From: an uncultured Oscillospiraceae bacterium
Lineage (GTDB): Bacteria > Bacillota > Clostridia > Oscillospirales > Acutalibacteraceae
Assembly: GCA_900547305.1 (NCBI GenBank)
Contig: URGH01000034.1
Span: forward strand, 1-25,603
Reading direction: 5' to 3'
Length of the DNA stretch: 25,603 nucleotides
The first letter of the stretch is position 1. Each line of letters starts with the position of its first letter. The position numbers and the translations under genes were made by a program. The notes under the pieces were generated by a model. The model was not told the origin of the DNA. It ran no database searches and saw only the letters and a list, made by a program, of their open reading frames with translations. Below are positions 1 to 5,602 of the stretch, in pieces.

Positions 1-2
1 TC

Positions 3-569
3 AATTTAGAGCCTAAAAAGTATATTTTGCTTTCGGCGCACAGAGAAGAAAATATTGACACCGAAAAGAACTTTTTATCCCTCTTTACGGCAATAAACAA
101 GCTGGCGGAAAGGTACGGTATGCCGATACTGTATTCCTGCCACCCACGCTCTAAAAAGAGACTGGAGCAAAGCGGTTTTAAGCTTGATAAACGTGTTATT
201 CAGCACGAGCCGCTCGGTTTCCATGATTACAATAAGCTGCAAATGAACGCATTTTGCGTTGTATCAGACAGCGGCACTCTGCCCGAAGAGAGCAGCTTTT
301 TTACAAGCGTCGGCAATCCGTTCCCTGCCGTGTGCATACGCACCTCTACCGAACGCCCCGAGGCGCTCGATAAAGCTTGCTTTATACTTGCGGGCATTGA
401 CGAAAAGAGCCTTTTACAGGCAGTTACAACCGCAATAGATATGAACGAAAACGGCGACATTGGCACACCCGTGCCCAACTACACAGATGAAAACGTTTCA
501 ACCAAGGTTGTAAAGATAATCCAGTCCTACACAGGCGTTGTTAATAAAATGGTTTGGAGAAAGTTATGA
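3..569 (+). CDS. Non-hydrolysing UDP-GlcNAc 2-epimerase family protein, C-terminal part (5' partial)
   Basis: The gene enters from the left edge; the frame is open from base 3 and 188 residues are visible. Family enzymes epimerise C2 of UDP-N-acetyl sugars (for example UDP-GlcNAc to UDP-ManNAc) for surface polysaccharides in the cytoplasm. Visible family motifs are SAHREEN near the start of the visible part, the SDSGTLPEESS segment (usually SGGxQEE in WecB) and TSTERPEALD. The SDSGT/EESS variant and the FPAVCIRTSTERPE stretch resemble, from memory, the WbjD/FnlC/Cap5G branch that makes UDP-FucNAc-type sugars, so the substrate may not be UDP-GlcNAc. The stop codon overlaps the next start (ATGA, 4 bp), indicating translational coupling to the LCP ligase, which fits a capsule or teichoic-type polymer locus continuing to the left. 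Family assignment is firm; the exact substrate is uncertain. Confidence 0.88.
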   Translation, partial: NLEPKKYILLSAHREENIDTEKNFLSLFTAINKLAERYGMPILYSCHPRSKKRLEQSGFKLDKRVIQHEPLGFHDYNKLQMNAFCVVSDSGTLPEESSFFTSVGNPFPAVCIRTSTERPEALDKACFILAGIDEKSLLQAVTTAIDMNENGDIGTPVPNYTDENVSTKVVKIIQSYTGVVNKMVWRKL

Positions 570-1600
570 AAAAAGTAAAACGCTCTGTTAAAATAATAAT
601 AGCGGTTGCGCTTGTTATTGTGCTGTTGCTTGCAAGCGGAGTTATATTTTACCTTTCAAAGCTGAATTTAATAAAATTCAGCAACGGTAAATTCACATGG
701 AGCGGCTCGCCCGATATGAGCGACAGCGAGACGCTTGACGAAGAAAGCCGAATGAATGATGCAATAGCCGACCTTGAAGAAAAAGACGCTATTGACGCCA
801 CGGGTGAAATTTATAAGGACAAAAGATTTTTAAATATTCTGCTTATAGGCACGGACGAGCGTGCCGAGAACTTCAGCGAGAACGCGAGAGGCGACAGCTG
901 TATGATTATGTCGATAGGCAAAAAGGATGGCTCGTTAAAGCTTGCAAGCCTTGAACGCGGTATGGGCGTGCCGATACTTGAGGGGAAATATAAGGGTCAG
1001 TACGACTGGCTTACCCACACATTCCGCTACGGCGGCGCAGACCTTATGATGCGTGAGGTGCGCGAGTGCTTTAAGGTAGATGTTGAAAGATATATCCGCG
1101 TAAATTTCACCACATTTAAAAAGGGAATAGATTCGGTAGGCGGCATAGATATTACGCTGACTGCGGCTGAGGCTACATATTTAAATAACGGCACCAGTCG
1201 TAAAAACTATACAGCAGGTGTAAACCATCTTGACAGCATTGCTGCACTCGAGTATGCCCGCTGCAGACATATAGACAGCGACTGGCACAGAATAGAGCGC
1301 CAGCGCAATGTTATTCAGGCAGTAGTAACCAAGACTAAGGATTTAAGTATCGGCGAGCTTAATACGCTGTTAAATAATGTTCTTCCGCTTGTGCAGACAA
1401 ACCTTACAAGGCTTGAAATTACCGAGCTGCTGCTCTCCGCGCCGAAATACCGTGGGGTGCAGATTAAGCAAATGACCGTTCCGATAAGCGGCAGCTATGG
1501 CGGAATGAGAGGGCTCGGCGGGCGCAGCCTTTTCTCGGTAGATTTCGACACCAACGCAAAAGCGCTCAGAGAATTTATTTACGGTGTTACAGCAGAATAG
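566..1600 (+). CDS. LytR-CpsA-Psr (LCP) family glycopolymer ligase
   Basis: A 344-residue membrane-anchored protein. LCP enzymes transfer lipid-linked anionic polymers or capsule onto peptidoglycan outside the cell. Residues 1-8 are basic, 9-30 form one transmembrane helix (IIIAVALVIVLLLASGVIFY), and the LCP domain runs from about 88 to 310. Visible conserved elements are NILLIGTDERA (90-100), RGDS (108-111), GVPI after a conserved Arg (131-137), GGIDITL, and the Arg-rich ALEYARCRHIDSDWHRIERQR (227-247) that binds the pyrophosphate. The start at 566 is chosen because GGAGA lies 4 nt upstream and the ATG overlaps the previous stop; an upstream in-frame TTG at 554 has no better signal. A strong hairpin terminator follows 8 bp after the stop. 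Coupling to the epimerase suggests it attaches the polymer made by the locus to the left. The polymer is not determined. Confidence 0.93.
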   Translation: MKKVKRSVKIIIAVALVIVLLLASGVIFYLSKLNLIKFSNGKFTWSGSPDMSDSETLDEESRMNDAIADLEEKDAIDATGEIYKDKRFLNILLIGTDERAENFSENARGDSCMIMSIGKKDGSLKLASLERGMGVPILEGKYKGQYDWLTHTFRYGGADLMMREVRECFKVDVERYIRVNFTTFKKGIDSVGGIDITLTAAEATYLNNGTSRKNYTAGVNHLDSIAALEYARCRHIDSDWHRIERQRNVIQAVVTKTKDLSIGELNTLLNNVLPLVQTNLTRLEITELLLSAPKYRGVQIKQMTVPISGSYGGMRGLGGRSLFSVDFDTNAKALREFIYGVTAE

Positions 1601-1607
1601 TATTTTA

Positions 1608-1640
1608 AAAAGGAGACTTTCATACCGAAAGCCTCCTTTT
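1608..1640 (+). terminator. Intrinsic terminator after the LCP gene
   Basis: The arms AAAAGGAGACTTTC (1608-1621) and GAAAGCCTCCTTTT (1627-1640) pair with one A-C mismatch around a 5-nt loop. The stem ends in a T4 run on the plus strand and has a matching A-run on the other side, so it may act in both directions. It closes the polysaccharide operon. Confidence 0.8.
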
Positions 1641-1758
1641 ATATTGCATGCTTATAGTATTCTACAATCTCAAAAATTGCGCTGCATAAAACAAAGAAAG
1701 GCAGAAGAGGTTATTTGCGTATTTTATCGTAGTAATCTTCAAATGATATTTTTCCTTT

Positions 1759-2574
1759 CTAGGCGGCATTTCTCAAATTTGATGCAAAGCGCGACCATTC
1801 TTCAAATTGGGCAACAGTCATTTTCTTTTTTAAATACCGTGCATAGTGCGCTTTATAAGCACGGTTGTATGTCTGCCATACAGGATCATTTTTGCACTTG
1901 TCGTCATACCGGCGTCTGCTACCGACATCGCGACAGGTTTTATCCGGCTCGTTTTTGAGTGGACGATTGCAGTAGTTGAAGTATTTTCCACCCTTGATTA
2001 AAAAGAATCTGCCGCACAGCTTACAGCAATTAGGTATGTATTTATTTTTAATGCCTTTCCAAAAATCAAAATATAAAAATGATTGTAAGTCGCTGAATGT
2101 AATTTCTTCGCACAAAATGGGATTGCCGTCGGTATTTTTCAAAACCTTATATCCAAAGGAATCCATAGAGCATTTTATTTCCGAAAAGTTCTTTATGTAA
2201 TCAATTTTAAATTTATCATAGTAAACTGCAAGTTCTGCATCTGAAATAAATGTTTCATTTTTATTAAGGTATTTTTTTATAAACGGCTTAAAAATATCCT
2301 GCACAGAGGCGTAGTGAAATAAAAGAGCAATATATTCATCAAAGAACGCAGTAATTTTTTCGTTCAGTTCTTCAAGGTGGGCGATCTTATCAAAATCAAA
2401 AAAATAGATTTCTTCAAAGCTTATGGGTACGAATTTATTGAGTAAAATATAAAATACCCCGTTATCGTCGCAGTCACCTACACCGTTCGGTGTTACGGTC
2501 TCCCAAGTTATGGGTTCCTCAATTTCCGAATCATCTCTGCCGTCCTCAAAAAAGAGACTGTATTCATTAGACAA
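1759..2574 (-). CDS. Uncharacterised Cys-motif protein, DUF6076-like (3' part of a probably split gene)
   Basis: A 271-residue frame whose first usable codon is TTG at 2574, with no convincing Shine-Dalgarno site. The C-terminal third carries a probable zinc-binding arrangement: CKLCGRFF, then YCNRP, then KTCRDVGSRRRYDDKCKNDP, followed by a YNRAYKAHYARYLKKK basic stretch. From memory this resembles DUF6076 proteins, and more distantly the CGNR zinc-finger layout; function is unknown. It overlaps by 8 bp, in another frame, the 102-aa frame just upstream. Together they would make about 370 residues, so a single gene broken by a frameshift (mutation, sequencing error or programmed) is the simplest reading. 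It is visibly AT-rich compared with the chromosomal genes and lies inside the putative integrated element. The reading frame is clearly coding-like; the name is tentative. Confidence 0.65.
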   Translation of the reverse strand: MSNEYSLFFEDGRDDSEIEEPITWETVTPNGVGDCDDNGVFYILLNKFVPISFEEIYFFDFDKIAHLEELNEKITAFFDEYIALLFHYASVQDIFKPFIKKYLNKNETFISDAELAVYYDKFKIDYIKNFSEIKCSMDSFGYKVLKNTDGNPILCEEITFSDLQSFLYFDFWKGIKNKYIPNCCKLCGRFFLIKGGKYFNYCNRPLKNEPDKTCRDVGSRRRYDDKCKNDPVWQTYNRAYKAHYARYLKKKMTVAQFEEWSRFASNLRNAA

Positions 2575-2875
2575 AGGTGTATATTCTGTCGCTCAAAATT
2601 TTATTGTAAGGCGGGAGACCGGTAATCCATTTGTTCACCTTATCAAATAACTCCATAGCCCAGTCAACATTATAGGAATACTTTTGGTGGTCTTCATAAT
2701 ACATATTACGCGAAAGCAAAAGTCTCTTTTTCAAATACCTTAGGTTCCCTATAATTTCATGAGCTTCAATAAAATTACTGTTAAGATACGCTGTCAGTAT
2801 TTCATTGGCGGCGTATTTGTATTGCCCGTTTATATACACGTCGTTATTCCAGAAATATGCTTTAAATGAAAACAT
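2567..2875 (-). CDS. Hypothetical protein, probable N-terminal part of the split DUF6076-like gene
   Basis: A 102-residue frame starting at ATG 2875, with a G-rich GGGGGT about 8 nt upstream on the minus strand that can serve as ribosome-binding site. It has aromatic and charged helical stretches (FKAYFWNNDVYINGQYKYAA; YLKKRLLLSRNMYYEDH) but no motif I recognise. It ends in a stop at 2567-2569, just after the adjacent frame opens. Because the downstream frame has no good start of its own and both have the same AT-rich composition, I infer this is the N-terminus of the same ancestral protein. Alternatively the two could be separate, translationally coupled genes. Confidence 0.55.
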   Translation of the reverse strand: MFSFKAYFWNNDVYINGQYKYAANEILTAYLNSNFIEAHEIIGNLRYLKKRLLLSRNMYYEDHQKYSYNVDWAMELFDKVNKWITGLPPYNKILSDRIYTFV

Positions 2876-2964
2876 TATTTTACCCCCGTGCTAATAAAGT
2901 AGAGAATAGACAACTGAAAATAGAGAATAAAATTTTATGACGCTACTTCTATTGTGTTTTTCGG

Positions 2965-3141
2965 ATGGCTCTGTTTCTCAATGCGGAAACCATAGCAAAG
3001 CTGTTGGGAATATCAATTTCAAGCAGCTACGAATTGATGCATGAAAAAGATTTTCCGTCCTTGAAAATCGGCTCAAGACTGCTCGTATCAAAAGAAAAAT
3101 TCAGTGAATGGATTGATAAAATGACAGGAGATAATCTGTGA
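2965..3141 (+). CDS. Small excisionase-like HTH DNA-binding protein
   Basis: A 58-residue gene. ATG at 2965 is the first ATG after an in-frame stop at 2938. The protein reads as one winged helix-turn-helix of the HTH_17/MerR-like excisionase class: NAETIAKLLGISISSSYELM, then FPSLKIGSRLLVSKEKFSEWI. Such proteins act as directionality factors or element regulators beside tyrosine integrases. Its stop overlaps the next start as GTGA (4 bp), so it is co-translated with the winged-helix protein, and the integrase lies about 0.7 kb downstream. No strong ribosome-binding site is visible, which leaves the precise start somewhat open. Confidence 0.75.
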   Translation: MALFLNAETIAKLLGISISSSYELMHEKDFPSLKIGSRLLVSKEKFSEWIDKMTGDNL

Positions 3142-3572
3142 AAAATAATAATCGAAGGAAATTCTTTGAGAATTATTTTATGTTACCAAATGAGATTTTT
3201 AATTTGAAATTATGCAGCGGCGAGATTGCCGTTTATGCTTATCTGTTATACTGTGAAAACAGAAAAACATTTAGCTGTTATCCAAGCCACAAAACAATAG
3301 GAAAAGCAATCGGTATGAGTCGTAACACCGTCAAAAAATATGTGGACAGCCTGATTGAAAAGCGATTGATTACTGCCGCGCCGACCTCCGTCATCACCCA
3401 AAAAGGAGAAAAGCGTAACGGAAATTTGCGCTATACAATCCGCCCGATTGCGGAAGCATTAGAGCAGTATTACGAGCAACAGTTTATACGGCTGCACGAA
3501 GAAACACGGCGGCAGGCAGCTTTGAAAAAACTCGCCGAATTTGACCGCAAACACGGAAAATCGGCGGTTTAA
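3138..3572 (+). CDS. Winged-helix (HTH_36-type) protein of a mobile element, possible replication initiator or regulator
   Basis: A 144-residue protein starting with GTG 3138, overlapping the preceding stop by 4 bp. Residues 10-105 have the pattern of HTH_36 winged helices common in Firmicutes mobile elements: MLPNEIFNLKLCSGEIAVYA, then CYPSHKTIGKAIGMSRNTVK, then KKYVDSLIEKRLITAAPTSV, followed by a wing (GNLRYTIRP). The tail (about 110-144) is a charged helix. Family members resemble the N-terminal domain of RepA-type initiators, but a stand-alone version could equally be a transcriptional regulator. The order small HTH, HTH_36, integrase is typical of integrative elements. The repeat-rich region immediately downstream (3612-3758) is a plausible binding target. 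Confidence 0.75.
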   Translation: MKNNNRRKFFENYFMLPNEIFNLKLCSGEIAVYAYLLYCENRKTFSCYPSHKTIGKAIGMSRNTVKKYVDSLIEKRLITAAPTSVITQKGEKRNGNLRYTIRPIAEALEQYYEQQFIRLHEETRRQAALKKLAEFDRKHGKSAV

Positions 3573-3611
3573 CGGCAGTTTTACGGCTCGTCCGAAAATA
3601 AGCAGGAGAAA

Positions 3612-3685
3612 GAGTTGGGGTCGCAAGCGACCCACAACTCGGCTCACAGCGGACGGCAACGCCGACCGCATAAGGGTTTGTGCGG
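3612..3685. repeat. Cluster of strong hairpins upstream of the integrase
   Basis: There is one near-perfect hairpin: 3612-3617 pairs with 3635-3640 and 3618-3624 with 3627-3633, with one bulged A at 3634. A second hairpin is at 3649-3669 (GCGG..CGGC aac GCCG..CCGC). An alternative pairing of CCGCA (3666-3670) with TGCGG (3681-3685) competes with the second. None is followed by a proper T-run. They could be a transcriptional block between the winged-helix gene and the integrase, or an origin/oriT-like structure of the element. The structure is certain; the role is not. Confidence 0.55.
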
Positions 3686-3713
3686 CTTTTGGGGGTTATT
3701 TCTAAAAAGGCAA

Positions 3714-3758
3714 TTTAGGGGTTGCTCGAATTTTAACCTCGCTGATTTAGGGGTTGCT
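3714..3758 (+). repeat. Two direct repeats of TTTAGGGGTTGCT, 32 bp apart
   Basis: The same 13-mer occurs at 3714-3726 and 3746-3758, each followed by an AT stretch. The 32-bp period is close to three helical turns, so bound proteins would sit on the same face of the DNA. They lie 75-119 bp upstream of the integrase start. They could be arm-type integrase or excisionase sites, or iterons for the winged-helix protein. Confidence 0.6.
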
Positions 3759-3832
3759 GATTTTTCCGCAAATTTTGCTGGATATTCGAGAAAATTTGTG
3801 GTATTGTGTAGTGCTTGGAAAGGAGAATTTTT

Positions 3833-5044
3833 ATGCAGAAAAAACTGTTAACAAACGGCAATGCCTTCAAGCGTACAGACGGAAGATGGTGCGGAGTTGT
3901 ATGGTATATGGATGAACATGGTGAGAGAAAGCGCAAGAGCTTTTCCGGTACGACTAAAGCAGAGGTTAATAAAAAGATAACCCAGTACATTGCAGACTTT
4001 GAAAATCAAGTGGCTGAATCTGACGAGTCAAAGAAAACACTGCAAGACAGTATACAAAATTGGCTGCAAGTGTTCAAATTCCCGTCAGTAGAGCAGACCA
4101 CCTATGACCGATGCGAATGCAGTGCTAAAAATCAGATATATCCTCTGCTCGGTGAGAAAGCTGTCGGAGATATTACAGCGGCAGATATAAAAAATCTACT
4201 TAATTATTGGATGAACAAAAATTATGCTTACACCACCGTCAAAAAAGCCTATGTGGTACTGAACGAATACTTCCGGTATCTTTATCAAGAGGAAATGATA
4301 CCGAAAAATCCTATGGCAAACATCGAAATGATTAAAAAGAGTAATTTCCTGTCGGCACAGAATAAAGAGAATTTACCTGAATGCGAAACAGTAACAATTT
4401 TCACTCTGGAAGAAATTGAAAAATTTAAAGCTGAAGCATTCAGTACATTCAAAGACGGCAAACGCAAATATCAACAAGCCGCCGCATATATACTAATGCT
4501 CAACACCGGATTGCGTATAGGCGAATTATTAGGACTACTAAATAGCGATATAGACCTCGAAAACAAAACGCTTACTGTAAGGCAAGGCGTAAAAGAAATT
4601 GTAAACCGTGACGGAATAGGAAAAGCGGCAATGAAGATAAAAGTCGGAAAGCCTAAAAGTGCCGCCAGTAAGCGCACAGTGCCGCTGAACAGGACGGCAA
4701 TGGATATGATCGAGGATCTGCGCAAAGAAGCCTATTTCGGCGAAAATACGCCCCTTGTGTGCGACGAGAAAGGCGATTATACGAAGCCTGTGAATTTTCG
4801 CAAGCGTTACTACCGAATTCTGAAGGCGGCTGGAATTAAGCGAAAAGGCTTGCACAGTCTGCGGCATACATTCGCCACGAACTTAGTCAACGGACAAAAA
4901 CAGCCTGACGGGGCGATTAAGGCGCTCTCACCGAGACAAGTGGCTGACTTGTTAGGACACAGTACATCACAAATAACAGAACTTTACTATGTGAAAAAAG
5001 ATACCTCAAGGCTTAACGGTATAACCGAAGGCTTTGAGATTTAA
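3833..5044 (+). CDS. Tyrosine site-specific recombinase (phage/ICE-type integrase)
   Basis: A 403-residue integrase that catalyses integration and excision of its element. The order is an N-terminal AP2-like DNA-binding segment (about 10-55, GRWCGVVWYMDEHGERKRKS), a SAM-like core-binding domain (about 70-165) and the catalytic domain (about 190-400). Catalytic residues are visible: Arg228 in NTGLRIGELLGL, Lys near 274 in VGKPKSAASKR, His341 and Arg344 in HSLRH, His376 in LLGHS, and the Tyr nucleophile at about 385 in ELYY. The domain appears intact and full length. ATG 3833 is chosen because AGGAG lies 7 nt upstream; an in-frame TTG at 3815 is less likely. The gene points at the 3' end of a tRNA-Trp gene 232 bp downstream, the usual position for an integrase next to its attachment site. 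Confidence 0.95.
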   Translation: MQKKLLTNGNAFKRTDGRWCGVVWYMDEHGERKRKSFSGTTKAEVNKKITQYIADFENQVAESDESKKTLQDSIQNWLQVFKFPSVEQTTYDRCECSAKNQIYPLLGEKAVGDITAADIKNLLNYWMNKNYAYTTVKKAYVVLNEYFRYLYQEEMIPKNPMANIEMIKKSNFLSAQNKENLPECETVTIFTLEEIEKFKAEAFSTFKDGKRKYQQAAAYILMLNTGLRIGELLGLLNSDIDLENKTLTVRQGVKEIVNRDGIGKAAMKIKVGKPKSAASKRTVPLNRTAMDMIEDLRKEAYFGENTPLVCDEKGDYTKPVNFRKRYYRILKAAGIKRKGLHSLRHTFATNLVNGQKQPDGAIKALSPRQVADLLGHSTSQITELYYVKKDTSRLNGITEGFEI

Positions 5045-5075
5045 GTCAAAATTTATACCGCAGTAAACAAAGAAA

Positions 5076-5102
5076 AGCTCCGGCTGATATCCAGTCGGGG
5101 CT
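5076..5102. terminator. Hairpin downstream of the integrase, possible terminator
   Basis: An 11-bp stem (5076-5086 with 5092-5102, two G-U pairs) around a 5-nt loop. On the plus strand it is followed by A-rich sequence rather than T. On the minus strand a T-rich tract follows, so it may be a second stop for tRNA-operon transcription rather than an integrase terminator. Confidence 0.4.
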
Positions 5103-5238
5103 AAAAAATTGATGCTTTATTGATGATGTAGCAGACGGAATCGTTGTAAGCGTATGCCGCCGGATGAAAAATCCGGACCTGTTTTGGGTATCAAAATGCG
5201 GCAAAACAGACCGTGTTCCAAGCTTAAACAGCAAAAGA

Positions 5239-5272
5239 AAAACGGCTCAAAACCGCACGGTTGAGCCGTTTT
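5239..5272 (-). terminator. Intrinsic terminator of the tRNA operon
   Basis: A perfect 12-bp inverted repeat (AAAACGGCTCAA at 5239-5250 with its complement at 5261-5272) and a 10-nt loop. On the minus strand the stem runs into TTTTTCTTTT. It starts 5 nt after the CCA end of tRNA-Trp and is the natural end of the tRNA transcript; the A-run on the other side would also let it stop integrase readthrough. Confidence 0.85.
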
Positions 5273-5276
5273 CCAC

Positions 5277-5352
5277 TGGCAGGGGCAGAAGGGATCGAAC
5301 CCTCGGCACTCGGTTTTGGAGACCGATGCTCTACCAGCTGAGCTATACCCCT
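5277..5352 (-). tRNA. tRNA-Trp (anticodon CCA)
   Basis: Reading the minus strand, the acceptor AGGGGTA pairs with TGCCCCT, followed by discriminator G and an encoded CCA (5277-5279). The D-arm is TAGCTCAGCTGGTAGAGC, the anticodon stem-loop is CGGTCTCCAAAACCG with CCA as anticodon, and the T-loop is GGTTCGATCCC. All arms close. It is the second gene of a two-tRNA operon. Its 3' end faces the integrase gene, so it is the candidate integration target. Confidence 0.97.
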
Positions 5353-5373
5353 AAAATAAAAAAATGCTTGTTA

Positions 5374-5450
5374 TGGTGGACCATCACGGACTCGAACCGC
5401 GGACCGACCGGTTATGAGCCGGTTGCTCTAACCAACTGAGCTAATGGTCC
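5374..5450 (-). tRNA. tRNA with CAT anticodon (elongator Met, or lysidine-modified Ile2)
   Basis: On the minus strand the acceptor GGACCAT pairs with ATGGTCC, discriminator A is followed by an encoded CCA (5374-5376), and the anticodon loop is CTCATAA on an ACCGG/CCGGT stem. It is not an initiator: position 1 pairs with 72 and the three-GC initiator stem is absent. CAT anticodons serve both elongator Met and Ile2. The C4-G69 and C5-G68 acceptor pairs seen here are among the features used by TilS, which leans toward Ile2, but sequence alone does not settle it. It lies 21 bp upstream of tRNA-Trp in one transcript. Confidence 0.93.
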
Positions 5451-5465
5451 GAACAAGCAAGATAT

Positions 5466-5493
5466 ATTATAACATATATTACTGATTTGTCAA
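5466..5493 (-). promoter_or_regulatory. Sigma-A-type promoter of the tRNA operon
   Basis: On the minus strand a perfect TTGACA (5493-5488) and a perfect TATAAT (5471-5466) are separated by 16 bp, ending 15 bp before the first tRNA base. This is a consensus stable-RNA promoter. Confidence 0.9.
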
Positions 5494-5532
5494 GTAAAAA
5501 AATAAAGGAAAAATAATTTTTTTACTTCCGGC

Positions 5533-5568
5533 TGTACAACAAAAGCGCAAATGCGCTTTTGTTGTACA
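5533..5568. repeat. Perfect 16-bp stem hairpin between tRNA promoter and ABC transporter
   Basis: The arms at 5533-5548 and 5553-5568 are perfectly complementary (TGTACAACAAAAGCGC and its complement) around AAAT. The hairpin lies 34 bp beyond the stop of the ABC gene. No T-run follows directly on either strand, so it is a non-canonical terminator or an mRNA 3'-end stabiliser rather than a textbook intrinsic terminator. Confidence 0.6.
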
Positions 5569-5602
5569 TTATATTTCATTATGAACTTAGTTTATAACGT
5601 TT

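Noticed and set aside
1584..1958. 124-codon plus-strand frame after the LCP gene
   Set aside because: It runs through the terminator and antisense to the DUF6076-like gene and has no start signal of its own.
1689..5075. AAACAAAGAAA shared at about 1689-1699 and 5065-5075 as an att core
   Set aside because: The 11-mer is A-rich low-complexity sequence and lies outside the tRNA gene, so the match is expected by chance; the tRNA-based 8-mer is kept instead only as a lead.
5164..5439. 91-codon plus-strand frame across the tRNA genes
   Set aside because: It is antisense to two complete tRNAs and the tRNA terminator, with no ribosome-binding site. The typical spurious translation of tRNA complements explains it.
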